Source of the DNA: CAG-877 sp045125935 | GTDB taxonomy: Bacteria > Bacillota_I > Bacilli_A > RF39 > UBA660 | Length of the DNA stretch: 25,766 nt | NCBI GenBank assembly: GCA_045125935.1 | Contig: JBGVNW010000023.1 | Coordinates: 1-25,766 of the forward strand | Reading direction: 5' to 3' | In this document: piece by piece, positions 15,714-23,570 of the stretch | Layout: the number at the start of each line of letters is the position of its first letter | Position numbering within the stretch: the stretch's first letter is position 1 | The notes under the pieces: model-generated | Seen by the model: the letters and a program-made list of their open reading frames with translations, nothing else | Databases searched by the model: none | Told to the model about the DNA's origin: nothing | Made by a program: the position numbers and the translations under genes

Positions 15714-16661
15714 TTATTTATCCCCCTTCTCTTCAATATTTTCCTTATCTTTTTCATTATCTGTCTTTTTACGAGCCTCATACTTCTCATCAGTTACTTT
15801 TTTCTTAGACTCATGTTTAATTTCTTCTATTTTTTCTTTTATTTCCTCTTTCTTTTCTTTAGACTCATCTTTAATTTCTTCTATTTTCTTTTTAGTATCT
15901 AAAGCTACATCATCAATTTTTTCTTTTACTTCATCCAACTTTTTTTCAATATTAGAACTATCAATTAATTCAGTAGTCTTCTCAACAATTTCCTCAGTAA
16001 CTTCAGCAATTTTTTCACGATATTCATTAAAATTACCTATATTATTACTATTTTTCTTAATAGAATCTAAATAAGCACCATACAAAAATATATATCTAGC
16101 AAATAAAATTACATAAACACAATCAAATGTCGCTAAAATAGTACCATCAACAGTAGTCATAGATATTAAACTAACAGCATATAAAGTAACTTCAACAACC
16201 ATAATCGCATTAAAGTACCAATCATTTGTTAACTCATTAAATGGAGACTTATTCAATTTAAATTCCTTCCAAAATCTAGTACCTCTTAAAAAAGTATGAA
16301 AGAAATAAATAAGTATTAAAAAATTATTAAGTAATGTAAGTAACGCCACTAATGAAAATGATTGAAACATAGTTAATATAGATGTAACAAATACTATTGT
16401 AAAAAAGACAATCATTAATACATTAGAATAATCAAAGTATTTTTTACCAAGCTTTGTATGTAAAGAAATGAAGTATACTAACACAATCATATAAGTAATA
16501 TTATGATTTAATATATTTTGCACTAATCTTAAAGCACTTACTTCTCCAACTGCTGAAAAAGACTGACTACTTAAAATAATTAAAGCAATTATTCCAATAA
16601 TTAACCAAGTTATTACATTAACATTATTATACCATTCTACATTATTTTCTTGTTTTTCCAT
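15714..16661 (-). CDS. Six-helix membrane protein with a long charged helical tail
   Basis: The 315-aa product has about six hydrophobic segments (15-31, 55-68, 79-97, 101-124, 149-169, 174-195). From about 205 to the end it is a highly charged K/E/D-rich region, probably a long amphipathic or coiled-coil helix. Within this tail KIEEIKDESK (259-268) recurs as KIEEIKHESK (277-286), an 18-residue period also visible in the DNA. The ATG at 16661 follows AGGAGAG, and a TATACT 20 bases upstream suggests a promoter. The 109-aa membrane gene follows after two bases. I recognise no family; the architecture suggests a membrane protein with a cytoplasmic scaffold tail. Confidence 0.8.
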   Translation of the reverse strand: MEKQENNVEWYNNVNVITWLIIGIIALIILSSQSFSAVGEVSALRLVQNILNHNITYMIVLVYFISLHTKLGKKYFDYSNVLMIVFFTIVFVTSILTMFQSFSLVALLTLLNNFLILIYFFHTFLRGTRFWKEFKLNKSPFNELTNDWYFNAIMVVEVTLYAVSLISMTTVDGTILATFDCVYVILFARYIFLYGAYLDSIKKNSNNIGNFNEYREKIAEVTEEIVEKTTELIDSSNIEKKLDEVKEKIDDVALDTKKKIEEIKDESKEKKEEIKEKIEEIKHESKKKVTDEKYEARKKTDNEKDKENIEEKGDK

Positions 16662-16760
16662 TAAATCACTCTCCTACATTAAGTATATCACGTCTAACTT
16701 TAAACATAAAGAACTTAACCTTTATAAATTTAAAAAATTAAAATTAAATAAATATTAAAG

Positions 16761-16811
16761 GACCTAAACAAATAGAATATTTTTTGTGACCTAAACAAAT
16801 AGAATATTTTT
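16761..16811 (+). repeat. Tandem 24-bp direct repeat upstream of der
   Basis: Two identical 24-base copies beginning GACCTAAACAAATAGAATAT occupy 16761-16784 and 16788-16811 with a 27-base period. They end immediately upstream of the presumed der promoter. The copies carry no indels or substitutions, so they are recent or under selection. Confidence 0.9.
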
Positions 16812-16812
16812 C

Positions 16813-16841
16813 TTTTAAAGTTTACAATATTATGATATAAT
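16813..16841 (+). promoter_or_regulatory. Probable promoter of der
   Basis: A perfect -10 TATAAT lies at 16836-16841. The -35 at 17 bases spacing (TTTTAA, 16813-16818) is poor, which would fit a promoter that depends on an activator binding the adjacent repeats, or simply a weak promoter. The leader is about 17 nt and contains GGAGGGG. Confidence 0.5.
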
Positions 16842-16864
16842 ACATCTGAATTGGAGGGGATACT

Positions 16865-18172
16865 ATGTCATTACCTACTGTCGCACTAGTTGGACGTCCT
16901 AATGTAGGAAAGTCTACTTTATTCAATAAAATTGTAGGAAAAAAGGTATCAATAATTGAAGATATTCCAGGAGTAACAAGAGATCGTATTTATCAAGAAG
17001 CTACATATAATCAAAAGAAATTTTATTTAGTTGATACTGGTGGTATTGATGCTAGTAATGAAACTTTTAATAATGAAATTAAAATTCAAGCAGAAGTTGC
17101 TATTAATGAGGCAGATGTTGTAGTTTTCATTGTAGATGGTAAAGAAGGATTAACTGCCAATGATCTTATAGTTAGAGACTTATTAAGAAAAAGTCAAAAG
17201 AAAATAATTGTTGCTATAAATAAAATGGATGTTAAAGAAGCAAAAGATAATATTTATGACTTCTATGAGTTAGGATTTGATACTTATATTCCAATAAGTA
17301 GTATTCATAACATTGGATTTGTAGAATTAATGGATACTATTACAATGGATTTTAATGAAAAAGAAGAAGTTGCTGATACTCGTTTAAAATTCTCTATAAT
17401 TGGAAGACCAAATGTTGGTAAAAGTAGTCTAATGAATGCGCTTTTAAATGAAGAACGTGTTGTTGTATCAAATATTGCTGGTACAACTCGTGATTCAATC
17501 GATTCAGTATTGAAATATCATAATGAAGAATATGTACTTATAGATACTGCTGGTATGCGTAAAAAAGGAAAAGTATTTGAAAGTGTTGAAAAATACAGTT
17601 TACTACGTTCTCTAAAAGCAATCGATAGAAGCGATATATGCTTAGTCGTAATTAATGCAGAAGAAGGAATAAAAGAACATGACAAACACATTGCTGGATA
17701 CGCCATTGAACGCGGAAAAGGATTAATCTTTGTCGTAAATAAATGGGATACCGTAACAGATACAACAATCCAAGAATTTGAAAAATTAATGCGTGCTGAA
17801 TTTCAATTCGCAACATATGCACCAATTGTATACCTTTCAGCACTAACAAAAAAACGTATTCATACGCTAATGCCAGAAATTCTAAAAGTTGCTGAAAACA
17901 TTAGTCGTGAAATAAAAACAAGTGTTATAAATGAAGTAATTCAAGATGCATATCAATTAAATCTTCCACCATCATATAAAGGTAAAAGATTAAAAATTTA
18001 TTTCACTTCTCAAACAGGAAATAAACCACCTAAATTTACTTTCCGTGTAAATAACAAGGGATTAGTACATTTCTCATACGAAAGATATCTAGAAAATAAA
18101 ATTAGAGAAAATTTCGACTTTACCGGAACACCTATTACATTACAATTCAAAAATAGAACTGATGAAGATTAG
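16865..18172 (+). CDS. der: Ribosome assembly GTPase Der (EngA)
   Basis: Der is a tandem-GTPase-domain protein needed for 50S subunit maturation. The 435-aa product has the first P-loop GRPNVGKS at 10-17 with DTGG at 57-60 and NKMD at 119-122. The second P-loop GRPNVGKS is at 180-187 with DTAGMRKK and NKWD. A C-terminal KH-like domain (about 350-435) contains the blocks LPPSYKGKRLKIYF and PKFTFRVNNKGLVHFSYERYLENKIRE. Length and order match B. subtilis Der. The ATG at 16865 follows GGAGGGG. A 95-aa gene starts 9 bases after its stop, so they are probably co-transcribed. Confidence 0.98.
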   Translation: MSLPTVALVGRPNVGKSTLFNKIVGKKVSIIEDIPGVTRDRIYQEATYNQKKFYLVDTGGIDASNETFNNEIKIQAEVAINEADVVVFIVDGKEGLTANDLIVRDLLRKSQKKIIVAINKMDVKEAKDNIYDFYELGFDTYIPISSIHNIGFVELMDTITMDFNEKEEVADTRLKFSIIGRPNVGKSSLMNALLNEERVVVSNIAGTTRDSIDSVLKYHNEEYVLIDTAGMRKKGKVFESVEKYSLLRSLKAIDRSDICLVVINAEEGIKEHDKHIAGYAIERGKGLIFVVNKWDTVTDTTIQEFEKLMRAEFQFATYAPIVYLSALTKKRIHTLMPEILKVAENISREIKTSVINEVIQDAYQLNLPPSYKGKRLKIYFTSQTGNKPPKFTFRVNNKGLVHFSYERYLENKIRENFDFTGTPITLQFKNRTDED

Positions 18173-18181
18173 AGGTAATTT

Positions 18182-18469
18182 ATGATTATAGATGATAATT
18201 TTAATAATAATGGTAATCATTTTAAAAACTTTCAAAATACTGGCGAAGTAAATATTCCAAAGAAACTTCATAGTAATGATGGAATAATTTCAAGAGAAAA
18301 CAATCTCTTAACAAAAGAAATATCTGCATTCGGTAGTACAGATCCAACAGACAGCCAAGCTATGGGAGATAAAGCTGTTGCGATGTTACATCAAAGATAC
18401 AAAAATAGAATGGTATCATCAAGTGACTTCAATAAAAAATGTACAAATATCGCCAAAAATAGACAATAA
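18182..18469 (+). CDS. Hypothetical 95-aa protein, SHOCT-like C-terminus
   Basis: The first half is polar and rich in Asn, Lys and Ser, probably disordered. The C-terminal 35 residues (AVAMLHQRYKNRMVSSSDF, then a Lys-rich end) resemble the short SHOCT-type helical hairpin, in which an aliphatic helix, a turn and an acidic/aromatic helix recur; this is a pattern match only. The ATG at 18182 has AGAGGT upstream, overlapping the der stop region, so it is the second gene of the der transcript. A strong hairpin follows 5 bases after the stop codon. Its position before spoVIF and spoIVA may hint at a sporulation link, but nothing in the sequence shows this. Confidence 0.75.
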   Translation: MIIDDNFNNNGNHFKNFQNTGEVNIPKKLHSNDGIISRENNLLTKEISAFGSTDPTDSQAMGDKAVAMLHQRYKNRMVSSSDFNKKCTNIAKNRQ

Positions 18470-18473
18470 AATT

Positions 18474-18507
18474 AAACCTTCTACATATAATTATGTAGGA
18501 GGTTTTT
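18474..18507 (+). promoter_or_regulatory. Hairpin that terminates the der transcript and covers the spoVIF ribosome binding site
   Basis: AAACCTTCTACAT (18474-18486) pairs with ATGTAGGAGGTTT (18493-18505), a 13-bp stem with one G-U pair and a 6-base loop, ending in five T (18503-18507) directly before the spoVIF ATG. The whole AGGAGG (18497-18502) lies in the 3' arm. The structure can act as a rho-independent terminator and can also block ribosome access to spoVIF on read-through RNA. Confidence 0.75.
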
Positions 18508-18747
18508 ATGTTCGGAGATAGCTTTTTTAAAAAAGTAGAAAATAAGACTAACGTTGATAAAGACACTATACTATCCCTTGCTGAAAAACTACAAGATTCA
18601 AATATGCATGACGAACTAACTATAAGAAACTTAGTAAAAGAAATAAGCACAATAACTGGAAAAGAAGTATCAAAAGAAAAAGAAGATAAAATTGTAAATA
18701 CTATTCTAAAAGACAATATTCCAAATAATTTAGATTCTATGTTTTAA
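18508..18747 (+). CDS. spoVIF: Stage VI sporulation protein F
   Basis: The 79-aa product matches the remembered SpoVIF pattern: an N-terminal FFKKVENKTNVDKDTILSLAEKLQ, then NLVKEISTITGKEVSKEKEDKIV and a final IPNNLDSMF. In B. subtilis SpoVIF is made in the mother cell late in sporulation and is needed for proper coat assembly and the activity or stability of GerE-dependent steps. The ATG at 18508 follows AGGAGG, which is buried in a hairpin. It has a terminator directly after its stop, so it is transcribed apart from spoIVA, the neighbouring coat-assembly gene. The match rests on motif memory without a search. Confidence 0.82.
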   Translation: MFGDSFFKKVENKTNVDKDTILSLAEKLQDSNMHDELTIRNLVKEISTITGKEVSKEKEDKIVNTILKDNIPNNLDSMF

Positions 18748-18749
18748 AC

Positions 18750-18774
18750 AAAGAACTTCTAGTTCTTTTTTTTT
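18750..18774 (+). terminator. Rho-independent terminator of spoVIF
   Basis: The stem AAAGAAC/GTTCTTT (18750-18756 with 18762-18768) has a 5-base loop and is followed by a long T run. It separates spoVIF from spoIVA. Confidence 0.8.
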
Positions 18775-18783
18775 ATTACAAAT

Positions 18784-18791
18784 CATACATA
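18784..18791 (+). promoter_or_regulatory. Possible SigE-like -10 of spoIVA
   Basis: CATACATA resembles the SigE -10 consensus CATACAAT, and spoIVA is SigE-controlled in B. subtilis. A start near 18797 would leave the AAGGAG site intact. No convincing SigE -35 is visible upstream (the region is the T run of the terminator), so this is a weak call. Confidence 0.3.
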
Positions 18792-18813
18792 TTACTGTAT
18801 AAGGAGAATGTAT

Positions 18814-20289
18814 ATGGATAAATATGAAATAATTAAGAATATTGCAAAAAGAAGCGGTGGCGATATTTATCTAGGTGTAGTCGGTGCCGTAAGAACTGGA
18901 AAATCAACTTTTATTAAAAGAATGGTCGAAACATTAATTGTTCCAAATATTGAAAATGAATATGAACGAAAACGTGCCCTAGATGAAATTCCCCAAAGTG
19001 CTGCTGGTAAAACAATAATGACAACCGAACCTAAATTTGTTCCTAATAATGCAGCCAATATTAAAATAGATGATTTTACATGTAATATTCGATTAATCGA
19101 TTGTGTTGGATACATGATTGATAAAGCCAACGGTGCAACCGATGAAAACGGACCAAGAATGGTAAAAACTCCATGGTATACAGAAGAAATACCTTTTGTT
19201 GAAGCCGCTGAAATTGGTACTGAAAAAGTAATTAAAGACCATTCAACAATCGGTATTGTTGTAACTACAGATGGTTCAATCGGTGAATTTGATAGAAATG
19301 ACTATATTGAAGCAGAAACAAGAGTAATAGAAGAATTAAAAAGTATTGGAAAACCATTTATAGTAATACTAAATTCTACTCACCCAACTCTACCAGAAAC
19401 AGAACGTCTTGCTGATAAATTAAAAGAAGAATACCAAGTACCAGTAATGCCTATTAGCATAGAAGCAATGAATGAAAAAGATATGTATAATATTTTAAAA
19501 GAAGCATTATATGAATTCCCAGTCCTTGAAGTAAAAGTAAATATGCCAGAATGGATTGCTATTTTAAATCCAGATCACCCAGTTAAAAAAAGCTATATTG
19601 AATCGATTAAGGAAAGTGTTATTGAAATTGATAAATTAAAAGATATTGATAATATAATTAGTCATTTTTTAGCAAATGACATGATTGAAAAAAGTTATTT
19701 ATCAGATGTTGATCCATCCACTGGAATTATTACAGTAAATTTAACTGCTCCAGCCGATCTATATAATAAAACACTAACAGATATTATAAAAATAGATGTT
19801 AAAAATAAAGCTGATTTACTCGCCCTCTTCCAAGAATTTAACACAGCTAAAAAAGAATATGATCAAATAAAATATGCTCTTAAAATGGTAAAACAAACCG
19901 GTTACGGAGTCGCAACTCCATCTATTGAAGACATGAAACTTGATAAACCCGAAATAATTAAACAAGGACCAAGATTTGGTGTAAAACTAAAAGCAGTCGC
20001 ACCATCAATTCATATGATAAGAGTAGACGTTGAATCAACATTCGAACCTATTATAGGTAGTGAAGTTCAAAGTAAAGAATTAATTGATTATATTATGAAA
20101 GATCATGATAAAAATCCAAATGAAATTTGGAAAAGTGAAATATTTGGACGAAGTCTTGACTCAATAGTTCAAGAAGGAATCCAATCAAAAATAAATCTAA
20201 TGCCAGACAACATCAGATTTAAACTACAAACAACTTTATCAAAAGTAGTAAATAAAGGTTCAAACAATATGATCGCTATTGTAATTTAA
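18814..20289 (+). CDS. spoIVA: Stage IV sporulation protein A (spore coat morphogenetic ATPase)
   Basis: SpoIVA polymerises on the outer forespore membrane using ATP and forms the base layer on which the coat and cortex assemble. The product is 491 aa (B. subtilis 492). The start is the ATG at 18814, 7 bases after AAGGAG; the in-frame ATG at 18808 is too close to that site. The N-terminus GGDIYLGVVGAVRTGKSTFI carries the Walker A motif (24-32). IRLIDCVGYM and TTDGSIGEF follow as the Walker B/switch region, then the middle domain and the conserved end KLQTTLSKVVNKGSNNMIAI. It is full length with no missing block, which argues for a real sporulation pathway in this organism. Confidence 0.97.
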   Translation: MDKYEIIKNIAKRSGGDIYLGVVGAVRTGKSTFIKRMVETLIVPNIENEYERKRALDEIPQSAAGKTIMTTEPKFVPNNAANIKIDDFTCNIRLIDCVGYMIDKANGATDENGPRMVKTPWYTEEIPFVEAAEIGTEKVIKDHSTIGIVVTTDGSIGEFDRNDYIEAETRVIEELKSIGKPFIVILNSTHPTLPETERLADKLKEEYQVPVMPISIEAMNEKDMYNILKEALYEFPVLEVKVNMPEWIAILNPDHPVKKSYIESIKESVIEIDKLKDIDNIISHFLANDMIEKSYLSDVDPSTGIITVNLTAPADLYNKTLTDIIKIDVKNKADLLALFQEFNTAKKEYDQIKYALKMVKQTGYGVATPSIEDMKLDKPEIIKQGPRFGVKLKAVAPSIHMIRVDVESTFEPIIGSEVQSKELIDYIMKDHDKNPNEIWKSEIFGRSLDSIVQEGIQSKINLMPDNIRFKLQTTLSKVVNKGSNNMIAIVI

Positions 20290-20310
20290 GAATCCATTTG
20301 GATTCTTTTT
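20288..20310 (+). terminator. Rho-independent terminator of spoIVA
   Basis: The stem AAGAATCC/GGATTCTT (20288-20295 with 20300-20307) has a 4-base loop and a T tail, and overlaps the spoIVA stop codon region. Confidence 0.85.
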
Positions 20311-20761
20311 ATATAACTAAACTCTTATCAAATATCTCTAAAAAATAATCCCCATATACAAATTCCCCAAACTCAACCACTCTATTTACATCAACAATAT
20401 TACTAGCTAAACAATAGTAATATCCATCATAATATCTAATATTTGAAACATCATCAATTGCAAAATAATCTTCAGTTCTAAAATAAATATCCTCATCAAA
20501 ATATACAATTACTCTTAAATCAACAGCTCCAGATCTTTCCAAACTTTCTAGTCTTATTCCATCCAAAAATAAACCAACATTTTTATCAAGATAAACTTTT
20601 ATTTTATAAAAACCACGTAATTTTAACTTATTTTTATATTTCGAAATAATATCTTTAACTACTCCAACAACTTCATCCTTATCATTATAATTATTAATTT
20701 TAGCATATAAACTATTTATAAAAATAGAAAATTCTTCATCAGAAATAACTTCAAATCTCAT
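20309..20761 (-). CDS. Hypothetical 150-aa protein
   Basis: The product is acidic and rich in Tyr, Asp and Val, has no signal peptide or membrane segment, and looks like a mixed alpha/beta fold (an N-terminal helical part to about residue 48, then several beta-like stretches around VYLDKNVGLFLDGI, LRVIVYFDEDIYF and YYDGYYYCLA). The ATG at 20761 follows AGGTGA. It lies 32 bases downstream of ysxC, but a strong terminator stands between them, so it probably uses its own promoter or read-through. I recognise no family. Confidence 0.75.
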   Translation of the reverse strand: MRFEVISDEEFSIFINSLYAKINNYNDKDEVVGVVKDIISKYKNKLKLRGFYKIKVYLDKNVGLFLDGIRLESLERSGAVDLRVIVYFDEDIYFRTEDYFAIDDVSNIRYYDGYYYCLASNIVDVNRVVEFGEFVYGDYFLEIFDKSLVI

Positions 20762-20782
20762 ACATTCACCTAATATAATATA

Positions 20783-20822
20783 TGAAAAAAGACTTAGATA
20801 GTTTCTCCAACTACTAAGTCTT
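20783..20822 (-). terminator. Rho-independent terminator of the ackA-nrnA-ysxC operon
   Basis: AAGACTTAG pairs with CTAAGTCTT (20789-20797 with 20814-20822). The stem continues inward with TAGTT/AACTA after a one-base bulge, leaving a 5-base loop. A T run follows on the minus strand. The ysxC stop codon is inside the stem. Confidence 0.85.
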
Positions 20823-21390
20823 CTAATTTTTTTAATACTTCTTTTACACCCAATTTAGTAACACTAGAATAAACGACTAAGTCATCACCAACTACTAAAT
20901 CTAATGTATCTAAAATGACTTTTAAATTATGTTGTTTTTTACTTCCTCCAACTTTATCAGCTTTAGTCGCAACAACTGTAACAGGAAGATTATAATACTT
21001 TAAAAAATTATACATCAACAAATCATCTTCTGTAGGTTTTAATCTAAAATCAATTAACATAAATACTCTTTTTAAGTTATCGCGTTTTTCTAAATATTCC
21101 TCAATCATCATTCCAAATTTAGCCTGTGTTTTTTTATCAGTAGAAGCATAACCATATCCAGGAACATCAATTAAATAAAACTTATTATTAACATTATAGA
21201 AATTCAAAGTTTGAGTTTTACCAGGTTTTGAAGAAGTATGAGCTAAATTTTTACGAGAAAGAACAGAATTAATAAAACTACTCTTTCCAACATTACTTCT
21301 ACCTACTAATAAAAACTCAGGTTTATCACCATCTGGATATTGACTTCTTCTAGTCGCAATAATATCTAAATTAGCTTCCTTAATTGTCAT
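20794..21390 (-). CDS. ysxC: Ribosome biogenesis GTPase YsxC/EngB
   Basis: This small TRAFAC-class GTPase is required for 50S assembly. The 198-aa product has G1 GRSNVGKS at 30-37, a G2 threonine in KPGKTQTLNFY, G3 DVPGYG at 75-80 and G4 TKAD at 142-145; YSSVTKLG near the C-terminus represents G5. The family insert GYGYA plus KxGxMIEEYL is present. The ATG at 21390 overlaps the end of nrnA by 11 bases with a purine-rich GAGGAGG upstream, so it is the last gene of the ackA-nrnA-ysxC unit. Der, a second 50S-assembly GTPase, lies 3 kb away. Confidence 0.96.
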   Translation of the reverse strand: MTIKEANLDIIATRRSQYPDGDKPEFLLVGRSNVGKSSFINSVLSRKNLAHTSSKPGKTQTLNFYNVNNKFYLIDVPGYGYASTDKKTQAKFGMMIEEYLEKRDNLKRVFMLIDFRLKPTEDDLLMYNFLKYYNLPVTVVATKADKVGGSKKQHNLKVILDTLDLVVGDDLVVYSSVTKLGVKEVLKKLEDLVVGETI

Positions 21391-22348
21391 TCTCTCTAGC
21401 CTCCTCTAACCCTTCTTTATAGCCTTTTAAAAACATATCTAAATCATTCATTAATTCCATAGCTTCACTAAATGATTTTAATTTAGCACCGGCAGCCTGT
21501 TTATGTCCACCACCATTATACTTTTCCGCAATTTGATTGATTTCTGGCCCCCTAGAACGAATTGATACTCTTATTTGATCATTTTTTACATCTTCAGTAA
21601 TTGTAGCCCAAACTAAAACTTCTTTTATAAAATTAAAGTTGTTAACCATATTACCAGCAGCTGCACTATCTACTTCAAACTGATTAATAATATCATCAGT
21701 AATTTTAATATACCCAAGTGAATTCTCGGTAACCACCATATTTAATGAAATATATCCTTCAAGTCTAATTTCATTAAGTGGTCTTGCATACAATTGTTGA
21801 TATAAAGGTGCTATATCAAATTTATATTCATCTAAAAAATGAGATACTAAAGCAAACGTTTCAGCAGTACAAGAATTAAATAAGAAGCGATTAGAATCGG
21901 ATACCAAGCCCATAAATAGTGTTTGAGCAATTTCTCTATTACATTGCAATTTCGTATCAAGAATTAATTTCATAATTATTTCACACGCTGAACTAGTAGT
22001 ATCTTCTATTAATTCTAAATCACAAAACTTCTCTATAAATGGATGATGATCAATCTTTATTGAATAAGCAAATTGACTAACATCAGCCGAATCAACTCTT
22101 TTCCTATCTGGCGTATCTGTAACAATTAATAATGCATTATTAAATTTTTCAATCTTATCTAACCTACCTAGAAAAGTAAATTTAGCACTACCTGTACCTA
22201 TTGCATATACTTTCTTCTCTGGAAAAGTTAATTTAATTGCATCTCGTAACGCAATCTGACTCGCCATTGCATCTGGATCAACTCCAATATGTCTCGCAAT
22301 CACAATTGTATCGTATTTTTTTATTTCCTTATATATTTTCTTATACAT
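21380..22348 (-). CDS. nrnA: DHH/DHHA1 phosphoesterase, NrnA-like oligoribonuclease/pAp phosphatase
   Basis: NrnA-type enzymes degrade RNA dimers to short oligomers and dephosphorylate 3'-phosphoadenosine 5'-phosphate. The 322-aa product has motif I RHIGVDPDAMAS (H20, D24, D26), motif II aspartate D78, the DHH triad at 100-102 and the DHHA1 motif GGGHKQAAG at 279-287. No membrane, PAS or GGDEF segment precedes it, so it is not GdpP. Length fits B. subtilis NrnA (313). The ATG at 22348 has AGGAAA upstream. It starts 10 bases after ackA stops and overlaps ysxC. It completes the RNA decay chain begun by RNases Y and J, also encoded here. Confidence 0.92.
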   Translation of the reverse strand: MYKKIYKEIKKYDTIVIARHIGVDPDAMASQIALRDAIKLTFPEKKVYAIGTGSAKFTFLGRLDKIEKFNNALLIVTDTPDRKRVDSADVSQFAYSIKIDHHPFIEKFCDLELIEDTTSSACEIIMKLILDTKLQCNREIAQTLFMGLVSDSNRFLFNSCTAETFALVSHFLDEYKFDIAPLYQQLYARPLNEIRLEGYISLNMVVTENSLGYIKITDDIINQFEVDSAAAGNMVNNFNFIKEVLVWATITEDVKNDQIRVSIRSRGPEINQIAEKYNGGGHKQAAGAKLKSFSEAMELMNDLDMFLKGYKEGLEEARENDN

Positions 22349-22358
22349 TTTACATTTC

Positions 22359-23540
22359 CTATCTATTTATTAAATTAAGTGTATCTCTCGCAATCATCAA
22401 CTCTTCATTCGTAGGAATTACATAAACTGCAACTTTAGAATCACTTGTACTAATTTTTCTTATCTCTCCACTAGCATTATTAAGTTCATCATCTATTTTA
22501 ATACCTAAACATTCTAATTTTTCACAGATTTCCTTACGTATTAAAGTGTTATTTTCTCCAACACCAGCAGTAAATGCAATTATATCAGCTCCACCAAGTA
22601 AAACATAATATTGAGCAATATAATCAACTACACGACGAACATATTTATTTTTCGCAACAATACTACGTTCATCATTTTCATTACATTTTGCAAGTACATC
22701 ACGCATATCACTACTACATTCACTAAGACCAAGTAAACCACTTCTTCGATTCAAATCATCAATTACCTCACCAGCATTTTTACCTTCTTGTTCCATAACA
22801 TAAGGAATAATTGATGAATCAATATCACCTGAACGACTACCCATCATTATACCTGCAAGAGGTGTAAATCCCATAGAAGTATCGACACATTTACCATCTT
22901 TAATTGCTGTAATAGAACCACCATTACCAATATGACAACTAATTAATTTATACTCAGAAGTCCCTAATAATTTTTTAACCTGTAATGCAATATAACGATG
23001 ACTAGTACCATGAGCACCATATTTTCTTACACCATACTCTTTATACCATTTATATGGAACAGGATATAAATAAGCCTCTTCATCCATAGTTTGATGAAAT
23101 GCTGTATCAAATACAGCCACTTGTGTAGCCTCGGGTAAAGCTCTCCTAAACGCTTCAATTCCCAACATATTAGCTGGATTATGTAATGGTGCAAAATTCT
23201 TAATAGACTCCAACTTTTCCATAACATCATCATTAACAACAACAGACTCACTAAATAAATCTTTTCCTTGAACAAGTCTATGTCCCACACCATGAATTTC
23301 ATATAAATTTTGAATTATTCCCAAAGTAAGTAACTTTTCAAGTAAAATATTAACTGCTTCTAAATGAGTAGGTAACTCCACTTCTTGAGTAATCTTTTCC
23401 GAATTAAACTTAATAGTATAAAGACTACCTTCTATTCCAATTCTTTCAAATTGTCCACTAGCAATAACACTTTCATCATCCATATTAAATAGACTGAATT
23501 TTAAAGAACTACTTCCTGCATTAATGGATAAAATTTTCAT
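22359..23540 (-). CDS. ackA: Acetate kinase
   Basis: Acetate kinase interconverts acetyl phosphate plus ADP with acetate plus ATP, the usual substrate-level ATP step of fermentation. The 393-aa product is full length: N-terminal phosphate-binding INAGSSSLKFSLF, GHRLVQG, VFDTAFHQTM, RKYGAHGTSHRY, CHIGNGGSITAIKDGK, the substrate-site segment DTSMGFTPLAGIMMGSRSGDID and ADIIAFTAGVGEN near the C-terminus. The ATG at 23540 follows GAGGGAG, and a TATAAT at 23576-23571 gives a probable promoter. nrnA and ysxC follow as one operon. No phosphotransacetylase gene is in view. Confidence 0.97.
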   Translation of the reverse strand: MKILSINAGSSSLKFSLFNMDDESVIASGQFERIGIEGSLYTIKFNSEKITQEVELPTHLEAVNILLEKLLTLGIIQNLYEIHGVGHRLVQGKDLFSESVVVNDDVMEKLESIKNFAPLHNPANMLGIEAFRRALPEATQVAVFDTAFHQTMDEEAYLYPVPYKWYKEYGVRKYGAHGTSHRYIALQVKKLLGTSEYKLISCHIGNGGSITAIKDGKCVDTSMGFTPLAGIMMGSRSGDIDSSIIPYVMEQEGKNAGEVIDDLNRRSGLLGLSECSSDMRDVLAKCNENDERSIVAKNKYVRRVVDYIAQYYVLLGGADIIAFTAGVGENNTLIRKEICEKLECLGIKIDDELNNASGEIRKISTSDSKVAVYVIPTNEELMIARDTLNLINR

Positions 23541-23570
23541 AGTACTCCCTCTTTCCTCAAATCTATAAAT

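Noticed and set aside
15613..16074. 153-codon plus-strand frame rich in Ser, Phe and Ile
   Set aside because: It is the complement of the K/E-rich tail of the 315-aa membrane protein and the start of its partner; the low-complexity composition explains the open frame.
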